15,480 nt of DNA from an uncultured Alistipes sp. (GCA_937899895.1 CALBQR010000043.1:1-15480), one strand, 5' to 3'. Positions 7,678 to 14,834 are shown, counted from the first letter of the stretch. Program-made: numbers and translations. Notes: generated by a model not told the origin, from the letters alone.

Positions 7678-8370
7678 TTACAACATCTTCGTCGCCAAAG
7701 CCTCGGCAATCACGAAATCCTCCTCCCAATCGATGTCCATCGAGCGGATTTTATCCATTATATACAACTTCGGGCGAGTGCCCAAGCGGTTGCGCTGTTC
7801 GATATAGATTTGGCGCGGCGCAAGAAAAACGGCGTGGTTAATCTCGTACAACGGTGCGAGATCCTGCGTTCGCGGCCACGGCAACTCGGTCGTATTGTTG
7901 ATCAATTGCCCCTTGTCATTCAAAAGGAAATTCTTCAACTCGGTAACACCCACCAGCGAGTCAAAACCCTCCTCCAACGCGGCGAAATAGTCCTCAACAG
8001 CCTGGTCATAGGTCGCAGCATCGGCCAAAGGCGTGGTTACGTGGCCCCAAAGAATATGCTCGGCATCGGTAATCGAGGGCACGTAGCAGATCAGATCCTG
8101 CAAATTTGTGCTATCCAAACAGAGTTCATCGGGTCGTTCAACCACCTTCAAACGCGACGATTGCGCGGCATACTCACGACCAATACGCAGGCACTCCTCA
8201 TCGTTTGTCGAGAGGATAATCTCATCAATACACTCGGTGGCAATCAGTTGGCGCAATTTATTTGCCAACAAACCGCCCTCGATACCTGCGAAGGTGCGGG
8301 TATTCTTATTCTTGACACGCTGGCTACCCTTGCGTGCAGGCAGAAAAAATGCAACTTTACCTCGGTTCAT
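7678..8370 (-). CDS. CMP-sugar synthetase (acylneuraminate cytidylyltransferase-like)
   Basis: Cytosolic nucleotidyltransferase predicted to activate an acidic sugar with CTP, of the NeuA/KdsB superfamily. The 230 residues start with the CTP-binding loop AFFLPARKGSQRVKNKN (7-23). They continue with STNDEE (54-59), the ERPDEL segment (78-83) and a C-terminal MDIDWEEDF (211-219) whose Asp212/Asp214 match the metal-binding IDID of NeuA. The open frame extends 14 codons further upstream, but the family alignment begins just before VAFFLPARKG, so Met at 8368-8370 is preferred. An AGGAG sits only one base before this ATG and overlaps the TAG stop of the aldolase-like gene, which ends 4 bases upstream; translational coupling is likely. 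Last gene of the sugar-nucleotide operon. The sugar is unknown, and the pairing with the aldolase suggests an ulosonic acid. Confidence 0.82.
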   Translation of the reverse strand: MNRGKVAFFLPARKGSQRVKNKNTRTFAGIEGGLLANKLRQLIATECIDEIILSTNDEECLRIGREYAAQSSRLKVVERPDELCLDSTNLQDLICYVPSITDAEHILWGHVTTPLADAATYDQAVEDYFAALEEGFDSLVGVTELKNFLLNDKGQLINNTTELPWPRTQDLAPLYEINHAVFLAPRQIYIEQRNRLGTRPKLYIMDKIRSMDIDWEEDFVIAEALATKML

Positions 8371-8374
8371 ACTC

Positions 8375-9904
8375 CTAAATTCGGTGATAGATCGAATCGA
8401 CACGCAAAGCATTGTACAGCGTCGGTGTCAGCGACACAAATTCGCCCTCGAAAGCTCGGTCGAAAGCCGCCAAGATATATTCATTCTCGGTCGTAAGATC
8501 ACGTTCGCGCTGGGTCAGAAGCATATCGGTATAACCGTCATAACCCACGACCATAACACTGCGAGCCGACATCTCGAAAGCGGCTTGCAAGGCCATTGCC
8601 GTACACGAATCGCGGAATTGATCTGTGAATGTAACTGCGTGTAGCTCAAATGTTTTATCTACAACAGATGCAGGCACATCGGTACCCATTTTACGAGGAT
8701 ATGGTGGCAAAATACAACGACCACAGAAGTCGCCCAAGCCCTCAAAGACACGCTCCATTCGATGGCCCTCATCGCCCACCAGACAGAAAATCTGCGGATT
8801 TGCCAACCCCTTGAACAACTTTGCGTGGCGCGATGATGAATGGACAACGACAATCTTCGGATCGGCCTTCAACATCTCACGCACCGAGTCGATATGCTCA
8901 ACTACGCGCTGGCCGCCACCAACAATCAGCACTCGCTCGGCGCACTCGGCCTGCCAAACGGGGAATTTATCGTTATCTTCGATATTTTGTCGCTTATTAT
9001 CAAGCGCACGAATAATGCTGTTAAGCGACAGCAGGCGGTTATTAACCCACGCCATCACCTCCTTCTGCGGCAGTGAGTTAGCACCCGAAAGCATATACGG
9101 AAGACCCGTACCCCAACCATATCGTGCGTGTAGCGTCGAGAAGCATCTAACAACCTCGCCCAACATATTGAAATCGACCTCCAAGCCCCCCTTATTGAGA
9201 TATGCCAACAACAATTCGAGTTTCAGATTACCTGCGCCACGACCCATTCCCAAGACCGTAGCATCGACCCACTCGGCTCCACACTCAATCGCCGTAAGCG
9301 TATTGATCAATGCCAATTCGAGGTTATTATGGCCGTGGAAACCGATCGACACAGTCGTACGCTCGCGCACCATTGCAAACGTGCGGCGCACATCGTCGGG
9401 CGTTACACCGCCGAACGAATCGACCATATTGATACAATCTGCCCAGCCGTTAAGTTGCGGCAGAAGTTCCAGAAATGCCGGCATCTCGTGCCACTTCGAC
9501 ATATACATAACATTGAATGCCACGGCGATACCGCGCTCCTTAATGGCTCGGCCAAGTTCGATCGCACGCGCCATATTATCGGGAGCAATCGCCATTCGCA
9601 CCATATCGACAAGATCGGCAACGGGGTCAAGCACCGTCGGAAGATCCTCAACACGAATATCTTTCTCGTTGAGCATCACCGCAATACGTTTTTTCGACTG
9701 CTCACGCAGACGCACCAACTCGAAGCGCGGCGAGTAACCGAAACGGCCCATATAATTCTTCGACGGCAGTGAGCGATACCCCACCTCGATCATATCGACA
9801 GGCAGTCGATTCATCGCCGTAAGATAACACTCCACAGTACGCGGATCAAAATCCCAATCGTTGTAATAACCGCCATCACGTAGCGTACAATCCAAAATTT
9901 TCAT
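8375..9904 (-). CDS. 4-hydroxy-2-oxovalerate-aldolase-like protein with extra C-terminal Rossmann-like domain
   Basis: 509 residues, two parts. Residues 1-290 form a DRE-TIM metallolyase barrel: LDCTLRDGG (4-12) with Arg9/Asp10, MVDSFGGVTPDD (160-171), the metal-binding HGH (190-192) and GMGRGAGN (219-226), the counterpart of GAGAGN in HOA aldolases. True HOA enzymes have a catalytic His three residues after the Asp (LRDGMHA); here that place is Tyr13. Residues about 320-509 replace the usual HOA communication domain: AERVLIVGGGQRVVEHIDSV and SARSVMVVGYDGY suggest a Rossmann-like fold similar to MAF/DUF115 proteins, a guess from motif shape. I recall a conserved-domain group of Bacteroides HOA-like proteins with no known function; this looks like a member. 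A good AAAGGAG lies 9 bases before the ATG. It follows the epimerase by 41 bases and ends 4 bases before the CMP-sugar synthetase, implying a joint pathway. Confidence 0.75.
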   Translation of the reverse strand: MKILDCTLRDGGYYNDWDFDPRTVECYLTAMNRLPVDMIEVGYRSLPSKNYMGRFGYSPRFELVRLREQSKKRIAVMLNEKDIRVEDLPTVLDPVADLVDMVRMAIAPDNMARAIELGRAIKERGIAVAFNVMYMSKWHEMPAFLELLPQLNGWADCINMVDSFGGVTPDDVRRTFAMVRERTTVSIGFHGHNNLELALINTLTAIECGAEWVDATVLGMGRGAGNLKLELLLAYLNKGGLEVDFNMLGEVVRCFSTLHARYGWGTGLPYMLSGANSLPQKEVMAWVNNRLLSLNSIIRALDNKRQNIEDNDKFPVWQAECAERVLIVGGGQRVVEHIDSVREMLKADPKIVVVHSSSRHAKLFKGLANPQIFCLVGDEGHRMERVFEGLGDFCGRCILPPYPRKMGTDVPASVVDKTFELHAVTFTDQFRDSCTAMALQAAFEMSARSVMVVGYDGYTDMLLTQRERDLTTENEYILAAFDRAFEGEFVSLTPTLYNALRVDSIYHRI

Positions 9905-9913
9905 CTTTGCCAG

Positions 9914-9935
9914 CTCCTTTCACGCCCTTCGGGCG
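9914..9935 (-). promoter_or_regulatory. Intergenic hairpin and strong ribosome-binding site
   Basis: Between epimerase and aldolase genes the minus strand has CGCCC–GAA–GGGCG (9923-9935), a 5-bp G+C stem, directly followed by AAAGGAG (9914-9920) placed 9 bases before the aldolase ATG. Such a clear Shine-Dalgarno site is unusual among the genes here. With no T-tract the hairpin is more likely an RNA-stability or translation element than a terminator. Confidence 0.5.
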
Positions 9936-9945
9936 AAAATCGTTT

Positions 9946-10971
9946 TTAGCTCTTTCGTCGCAACGGATTCTCCGTGCGATACCACTCAACAAATCGACCG
10001 ATGCCCTCCTCCAACGTAGTCGAGGGGCGATAGCCGTAATCGCGCTCCAAACGCGACGTATCGGCATAGGTCTGATAGACATCACCCGCCTGCATAGGCA
10101 GCATAATCTTCTCCGCCTCACGCCCCATCGCGCGCTCCATTGTTGAGATAAAATCCATCAGCCGCACCGGTGTCGAGCAGCCGATATTATATATTTTGCA
10201 ACGCTCCTCCTCATCCGAAGGCTCGCCCGTAACTACACGTACAACACCCTCGACAATATCGTCAATATAGGTAAAATCGCGCGACAAATCGCCTCCGTTA
10301 AAGACCTTGATCGGCTCACCCTTCGAGATTGCATCGGCAAACAACATCGGAGCCATATCGGGACGACCCCAAGGGCCATAGACCGTAAAAAATCGCAATC
10401 CCGTTGTGCGGATGTTGTAGAGGTGCGAATAGGTATGCGCCATCAGCTCGTTCGTCTTTTTCGTTGCGGCATAAAGGCTTACGGGGGTATCTACGCGATC
10501 ATCTTCGCTGAATGGCACCTTTGCATTCTGGCCATAGACGCTACTCGACGAAGCATAGACCAGATGACGGACAGGATAGTTGCGACAACACTCCAAAAGG
10601 TTGAGAAAGCCCACCACGTTGCTCTCGACATAGGCATACGGATTCTCGATCGAATAGCGAACGCCCGCCTGCGCAGCCAGATTGACCACCACATCGAAAC
10701 GCTCCTCGGCAAAGAGTTGCTGCATGGCCTGGCGATCCTCCAACTGCATTTGCACAAATCGGTAATTCGGATAGCGCACACTCTGAACCAATTGCAACGG
10801 CACAATCGCGCTCTCGGCAATACCCGTAACGGCCAGACGACCATACTTGATGCGGCAATCGTAGTAGTCGTTAATCGAATCCAATCCGACCACCTCGTCG
10901 CCACGCTCTGCCAGACGCTGCACCAAATAGAAGCCGATAAAACCGGCCGCTCCCGTTACCAATATCTTCAT
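9946..10971 (-). CDS. UDP-glucuronate 4-epimerase-like NAD-dependent epimerase
   Basis: Extended short-chain dehydrogenase, 341 residues, most like CapI/LspL UDP-glucuronate 4-epimerases that interconvert UDP-GlcA and UDP-GalA. Visible features are the NAD-binding GAAGFIG (7-13), the GLDSINDYYDCRIKYGRL segment (29-46) that is typical of this subgroup, NLAAQAGVRYSIENP (97-111), the SSSSVYG strand (141-147) and the catalytic Tyr167/Lys171 in SLYAATKK. TVYGPWGRPDMAP (196-208) helps bind the sugar nucleotide. The gene is 26 bases downstream of UDP-glucose 6-dehydrogenase, which would supply its substrate. That pairing strengthens the uronate assignment over a plain UDP-glucose epimerase. UDP-GalA probably feeds capsule or lipopolysaccharide synthesis. 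Confidence 0.88.
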   Translation of the reverse strand: MKILVTGAAGFIGFYLVQRLAERGDEVVGLDSINDYYDCRIKYGRLAVTGIAESAIVPLQLVQSVRYPNYRFVQMQLEDRQAMQQLFAEERFDVVVNLAAQAGVRYSIENPYAYVESNVVGFLNLLECCRNYPVRHLVYASSSSVYGQNAKVPFSEDDRVDTPVSLYAATKKTNELMAHTYSHLYNIRTTGLRFFTVYGPWGRPDMAPMLFADAISKGEPIKVFNGGDLSRDFTYIDDIVEGVVRVVTGEPSDEEERCKIYNIGCSTPVRLMDFISTMERAMGREAEKIMLPMQAGDVYQTYADTSRLERDYGYRPSTTLEEGIGRFVEWYRTENPLRRKS

Positions 10972-10997
10972 TCGTTCTCGCTGTTAGCTCTTCGCAT

Positions 10998-12308
10998 TTA
11001 ACCGATTCGCAAATAATCAAGGCCTGCCGCCTCGACCTCTTGACGATCATAAATATTACGGCCATCAATCACCACGCGCCCCTTCATCAGCTCCACAACA
11101 CGCGACCAATTAGGCAGGCGGAATTGCTTCCACTCCGTTACAATCATCAGGGCATCAGCACCTTCCAACGCATCATATTTCGACGAACAATACTCGATCT
11201 TATCGCCCAAACGACGGCGCGCCTCGTCCATTGCAATCGGGTCGAACGCCCGCACCTTGCATCCCGCAGCCAACAATCGCTCGATCAGCACCAGCGACGG
11301 GGCCTCGCGCATATCGTCAGTTTCGGGTTTGAACGACAAGCCCCACATCGCAACGCTACGCCCTGCAATATCGCCCTTGAAATATCGCTCGAACTTCTCG
11401 AAAAGAATACCCTTCTGTCGCTCATTGACAGCTTCAACAGCCTCCAAAACCTGCATACGGTATCCCTGCTGCGCAGCCGTGCGGATCAACGCCTTGACAT
11501 CTTTCGGGAAGCACGAGCCGCCATAACCGCAACCGGGGTACAAAAACTTCGAGCCGATACGTGCATCGGCACCGATACCCTTGCGCACCATATTGACATC
11601 TGCCCCCATAATTTCGCACAGATTGGCAATATCGTTCATAAACGAGATACGTGTAGCCAGCATCGAGTTGGCGGCATATTTGATCATCTCGGCCGATGCA
11701 ACATCGGTAAAGATCATTCGATAATTATTCATCATAAAGGGCTTATACAATCGTTCCATAAGCTCCTTTGCACGATCGCTCTCCACGCCCACAACCACTC
11801 GGTCAGGCTTCATAAAGTCGTCAATGGCATCGCCCTCTTTCAAAAATTCGGGATTCGAGGCCACATCGAACGGCACATCGACACCGCGCTTGACCAACTC
11901 CTCGACCACCGCAGCCTTAACCTTGCTCGCCGTACCCACCGGAACGGTGCTCTTGGTTACCAACAATGTATATTGATTGATTTTGCGACCAAATTCACGC
12001 GCTACCTCCAATACGTAACGCAGATCGGCACTGCCATCCTCATCGGGCGGCGTACCGACAGCACTGAAAACGATCTTCACCTGATCAAGGCACTCGCCCA
12101 GATCGGTAGAGAAGTGCAGACGACCATCCGCAACATTTCTCTCAACGAGCTCTTCCAGCCCAGGCTCATAGATTGGGATCTGCCCCTTTTGGAGCATCTC
12201 TATTTTGCGTTTATCGACATCGACACAAGTAACATCGGCACCCATTTCGGCGAAACAAGCTCCCGACACCAGCCCGACATATCCCGTACCTACGATTGCA
12301 ATTTTCAT
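10998..12308 (-). CDS. ugd: UDP-glucose 6-dehydrogenase
   Basis: Oxidises UDP-glucose to UDP-glucuronate with two NAD. The 436 residues contain the N-terminal Rossmann motif GTGYVGLVSGACFA (7-20), the TKSTVPVGT strand (118-126), NPEFLKEG (152-159), the conserved Lys210 in KYAANS, and the catalytic Cys266 in GCGYGGSCFPKD (259-270). The C-terminal Rossmann domain has WGLSFKPETDDMREAPS. Length and order match TuaD/RkpK-type enzymes. It is the first gene of the minus-strand operon ugd–epimerase–aldolase-like–CMP-sugar synthetase, and a good promoter match lies just upstream. The product is the direct substrate of the next enzyme. Confidence 0.95.
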   Translation of the reverse strand: MKIAIVGTGYVGLVSGACFAEMGADVTCVDVDKRKIEMLQKGQIPIYEPGLEELVERNVADGRLHFSTDLGECLDQVKIVFSAVGTPPDEDGSADLRYVLEVAREFGRKINQYTLLVTKSTVPVGTASKVKAAVVEELVKRGVDVPFDVASNPEFLKEGDAIDDFMKPDRVVVGVESDRAKELMERLYKPFMMNNYRMIFTDVASAEMIKYAANSMLATRISFMNDIANLCEIMGADVNMVRKGIGADARIGSKFLYPGCGYGGSCFPKDVKALIRTAAQQGYRMQVLEAVEAVNERQKGILFEKFERYFKGDIAGRSVAMWGLSFKPETDDMREAPSLVLIERLLAAGCKVRAFDPIAMDEARRRLGDKIEYCSSKYDALEGADALMIVTEWKQFRLPNWSRVVELMKGRVVIDGRNIYDRQEVEAAGLDYLRIG

Positions 12309-12363
12309 ACGCAGCTGTTTGTTTGGTTGTAACTATCCTTCGTTAATATATTTAATTAAGATA

Positions 12364-12394
12364 CAAATGTACAAATAATTTATAATCACAGCAA
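12364..12394 (-). promoter_or_regulatory. Candidate promoter of the sugar-nucleotide operon
   Basis: On the minus strand TTG (12392-12394) is followed after 20 nt by TACATTTG (12364-12371), a full TAnnTTTG match. It lies 56 bases before the ugd start codon, in the 115-base A+T-rich gap after the permease gene. Confidence 0.6.
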
Positions 12395-12423
12395 TCCTCT
12401 GCCCGCAAATTTCAACCGTTCCC

Positions 12424-13704
12424 TTATCGTTCTCCCCCATTTGCATTGCGACGCTTGCGGAAAATCACGTGCTCCATTACCAGCACCACGATCACTCCCA
12501 TCACAAATCCGTTGCCAACAATCGGTCGCAACACCGCAGGCAGTGCCTCCGACACCTCCGCAGGCAGGAACGCCACCACCAGAGCCAACATTATCGGCAG
12601 TCCGATCGTCAGCGCACCGTTGAAATCCTTCGCCGCCGACATCGTGCCACTCATCTGGAACGTTGCCGCCACCTGCGCCGCCATCAGATACAACAGCACC
12701 ACACCCATCACGGGCGACGGAATAGCCGACAGCATCGCCACCAGCTGCGGGAACAGCGCACAAATCACCAATCCCACACCCGTCAGCACCAGCGGATAAC
12801 GCGACGCGCACCCCGTTGCTGCAATCACACCCGGGCTGAGCGTATAATCAACGGGACCGAGCACACCCATCGCGCCCGCCACAACATTCATCACGCCCGT
12901 CAGCGCAACTCCGCGCGTCGAACGCTTCGGCACATTGTCCGCCTCGACGTAGGCCGACACCGACTGCACCGAGCCTAACTCATTAATCAGCAGGGCGATA
13001 TAGCATATCAAAAATGCCACGATCACACCCACATCGAACTTCGGCGTGATGAACAATCGACCTGCTCCCGCAGCCGTTGCACCCTCCAACGAGGGCAGCC
13101 CCGCAAATGCAAAATAGGCCGCCGAACCGACCACCAACGCAATCAGCACCACCGCCGATTTCCACATTCCGCGCAGACGATTATTCGCCACCACCATCGC
13201 TAACGACAGCACCACCGCCATCACAAACGACAGGCCATAGTGCTCCGCATCTGCAAAAATCAGGCGCAAAAATACGGGCACGATCGTAAAAGCGATCAAA
13301 GCCATCATCACGATCGAGATTCGGTGCGTAAACAACGGCTGTAACTTCTTGATCCAGCCCGTTGTAGCAAGCAGAGCAACCAGCGCACCACCGACTGCAA
13401 TCGAGGTGTAAATCACCTCGGGCGACGACGCGATCGACGCCATCACACCGACCAACAACACCGCCGCAGGTCCCGCCACCAATGGCAGACGATGTCCCCA
13501 CAGCGACTGCACGATCATCGTCAATCCCATAACGGCGAATAGTTTTTGGGTGTAGAGCGTCTGCTCGGCAAGCGTATCATACTGCAAACGGGCCACAAAA
13601 GCACTCGTCAGCACGACGGGCACAGCAATCAGCAACCATTGCACGGCATACATCACCATCGCCGCTGCACGCGGACGATCGTTGAGCGAATATTTGAAAT
13701 CCAT
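12424..13704 (-). CDS. NCS2-family nucleobase permease (xanthine/uracil type)
   Basis: Inner-membrane proton or cation symporter for a purine or pyrimidine base. The 426 residues are almost entirely hydrophobic segments, about 12-14 membrane spans. NCS2 landmarks are the first span with VQWLL (21-25), INELGSVQSVSAYVEADN around residues 240-260, and the following GVMNVVAGAMGVLGPVDYTLSPGVIAATG stretch, which corresponds to the family's conserved Asn/Gly/Thr signature. The Gln of the canonical QH pair in span 1 is kept (Gln22) but the His is Trp23, so this is a divergent member; substrate is not predictable. Slightly shorter than the usual 430-490. It stands alone between the ugd operon promoter and the nuclease gene, with its own candidate promoter and palindromes upstream. 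G+C is high here (one sampled 60-base line is about 58%). Confidence 0.85.
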   Translation of the reverse strand: MDFKYSLNDRPRAAAMVMYAVQWLLIAVPVVLTSAFVARLQYDTLAEQTLYTQKLFAVMGLTMIVQSLWGHRLPLVAGPAAVLLVGVMASIASSPEVIYTSIAVGGALVALLATTGWIKKLQPLFTHRISIVMMALIAFTIVPVFLRLIFADAEHYGLSFVMAVVLSLAMVVANNRLRGMWKSAVVLIALVVGSAAYFAFAGLPSLEGATAAGAGRLFITPKFDVGVIVAFLICYIALLINELGSVQSVSAYVEADNVPKRSTRGVALTGVMNVVAGAMGVLGPVDYTLSPGVIAATGCASRYPLVLTGVGLVICALFPQLVAMLSAIPSPVMGVVLLYLMAAQVAATFQMSGTMSAAKDFNGALTIGLPIMLALVVAFLPAEVSEALPAVLRPIVGNGFVMGVIVVLVMEHVIFRKRRNANGGER

Positions 13705-13730
13705 TGTTTTTGAATAAAATTTGTTCGATT

Positions 13731-13755
13731 AAACGTTTGCAAACCTTTCGCAAAG
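13731..13755. repeat. Cluster of short palindromes in the permease leader
   Basis: Three overlapping or adjacent palindromes: AAACGTTT (13731-13738), GTTTGCAAAC (13735-13744, perfect 10 bp) and CTTTCGCAAAG (13745-13755). They lie 27-51 bases before the permease start, around the predicted transcription start. The AAACGTTTGC string resembles the core of LacI/PurR-family operators, which would make sense for a nucleobase transporter, but no regulator gene is in the window. Confidence 0.4.
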
Positions 13756-13761
13756 TGGTGG

Positions 13762-13793
13762 CTAAGATACAAAATTCCTCTAACACGACCAAA
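13762..13793 (-). promoter_or_regulatory. Candidate permease promoter
   Basis: Minus strand TTTG (13790-13793), 20 nt, then TATCTTAG (13762-13769), one mismatch from TAnnTTTG. A start near 13755 would put the palindrome cluster at the beginning of the transcript or at the operator position. Confidence 0.4.
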
Positions 13794-13832
13794 TCGCCCT
13801 CCCAAACACACCCACTCCACCGCCTAATAAAT

Positions 13833-13858
13833 AAAAAACAGCCGCACTTGCACGGCTG
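13833..13858 (-). terminator. Rho-independent terminator of the GIY-YIG/EVE gene
   Basis: Read on the minus strand, CAGCCG and CGGCTG pair in a 6-bp G+C-rich stem around an 8-base loop, immediately followed by six Ts and more T-rich sequence. It begins 20 bases after the nuclease stop codon, separating that gene from the permease promoter. Confidence 0.85.
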
Positions 13859-13878
13859 CTTTCGCTTGGTATATTCTT

Positions 13879-14709
13879 CTAAAAATTAGATTCAACATAT
13901 TTGAGAAGATCCGCAAACCCCTCATACGAAAGATTTAGGCAACCTTGTGGTGCTCTATGCATTCCATTCTCCAACAAATGAACCATTGTCAATCTATCCG
14001 ATTTAGTCGATGACTGCAATTTTAGCTTCATAAATCTATTATGTTTCTTGGAAGACTCTTGATCTTCTGGATTAGCATAAAATTCCAATTCTATATCCAT
14101 ATCAGCCGAGAATGGCAAATCGTGTCCATCAACCACACATTTATACCTCACAGCGCTCTCTGGGCTTGAAACATAAATATACACAATATCTCCCGTTTGA
14201 AAATTAAAATGCTGACGCCAATATACGAACCCGTGCTTTTCAAAACAACCAGCAACATCAAAATATTTCGTATTAGCGGGGATCATCCACTTTTTAATCT
14301 CATCACGTGGTGGTGTTTTTGACGAAGGTGTTTTCTGTTTTTTGCCATTTGATTTCTCATCAACATTAAACATTGACGATTTATAAACCTCGTCTATTTC
14401 AGCATCATCAAGCAACTGCGCCACATCTTTGAAAATCTTTAATGCCTCTTCGGGCGCAACATTGAAAAACTCTCTGTTATCACGAATGCGCAAATCTGTA
14501 AATCGTTCAATATAATGATGGATCAGTTTTTCAGCCTCCGAATATTTCACCGTTTTCAGCGTAGCGTAAATCTCAAACGGCAAAGGCACGGCTGTATTAT
14601 CCAACTCCTTCGAGCGAATATCCACAGGGCGAGAACTTTTGCCAATTTTAACCCAATCCTCCTTAAAACTCGGATTTGTCAGAATATATACATAACCGGC
14701 TTCTTTCAT
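13879..14709 (-). CDS. GIY-YIG (T5orf172-type) nuclease fused to an EVE-like modified-base-binding domain
   Basis: 276 residues in two domains. The N-terminal 1-95 matches T5orf172/GIY-YIG nucleases: GYVYIL (5-10), VKIGKSS (20-26) as the YIG-like strand, Arg32 in the first helix, an AEKLIHH helix (59-65) and REFF (79-82) with the metal-binding Glu80. A polar linker rich in Lys, Ser and Pro (about 115-135) follows. The C-terminal 139-276 looks like an EVE/PUA-type domain: KWMIPANTKYFD (140-151), TGDIVYIYVSSPESAVRYKCVV (172-193) and the closing APQGCLNL (253-260). EVE domains bind modified cytosines, so with a nuclease the natural reading is restriction of modified DNA; this is inference. Single gene with its own promoter and terminator. 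It is clearly more A+T-rich than its neighbours (about 38% G+C in a sampled line), suggesting transfer. No methyltransferase is next to it. Confidence 0.78.
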   Translation of the reverse strand: MKEAGYVYILTNPSFKEDWVKIGKSSRPVDIRSKELDNTAVPLPFEIYATLKTVKYSEAEKLIHHYIERFTDLRIRDNREFFNVAPEEALKIFKDVAQLLDDAEIDEVYKSSMFNVDEKSNGKKQKTPSSKTPPRDEIKKWMIPANTKYFDVAGCFEKHGFVYWRQHFNFQTGDIVYIYVSSPESAVRYKCVVDGHDLPFSADMDIELEFYANPEDQESSKKHNRFMKLKLQSSTKSDRLTMVHLLENGMHRAPQGCLNLSYEGFADLLKYVESNF

Positions 14710-14739
14710 AATTTTGTCTGTTTGTGTTAGACAAAATTA
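14709..14739. repeat. 11-bp perfect inverted repeat over the nuclease promoter and start codon
   Basis: Arms TAATTTTGTCT (14709-14719) and AGACAAAATTA (14729-14739) are perfect complements separated by 9 bases. The right arm contains the -7 box of the nuclease promoter on the minus strand, and the left arm ends on the first base of its ATG. Because transcription should begin inside the spacer, this is more likely a protein-binding operator than an RNA hairpin. Confidence 0.7.
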
Positions 14740-14762
14740 CGACAAATTAATAATTATTCAAA
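14732..14762 (-). promoter_or_regulatory. Promoter of the GIY-YIG/EVE gene
   Basis: Minus strand TTTG (14759-14762), exactly 19 nt, then TAATTTTG (14732-14739): a full match to the Bacteroidetes consensus. The predicted start near 14725 leaves a leader of about 15 nt with no Shine-Dalgarno site. Confidence 0.65.
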
Positions 14763-14834
14763 GCTATTCGCAGCCATAGATCAACAAAACACACCCATAA
14801 CACCCGCTGAAAAAGAGAAAATTATATGAATGGA

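Noticed and set aside
8371..8412. Upstream start giving a 244-residue CMP-sugar synthetase
   Set aside because: The extra 14 residues overlap the aldolase gene and have no counterpart in the family, whose first strand begins just after Met at 8370.
8625..9737. 370-codon plus-strand open frame opposite the aldolase-like gene
   Set aside because: Ser/Arg/Pro-rich shadow translation without motifs; the minus-strand frame has the conserved metal-binding residues.
11040..12332. 430-codon plus-strand open frame opposite ugd
   Set aside because: Antisense shadow of a gene with an intact catalytic Cys and Rossmann motifs; its composition (rich in His, Arg, Thr, Ile) is typical of a shadow frame.
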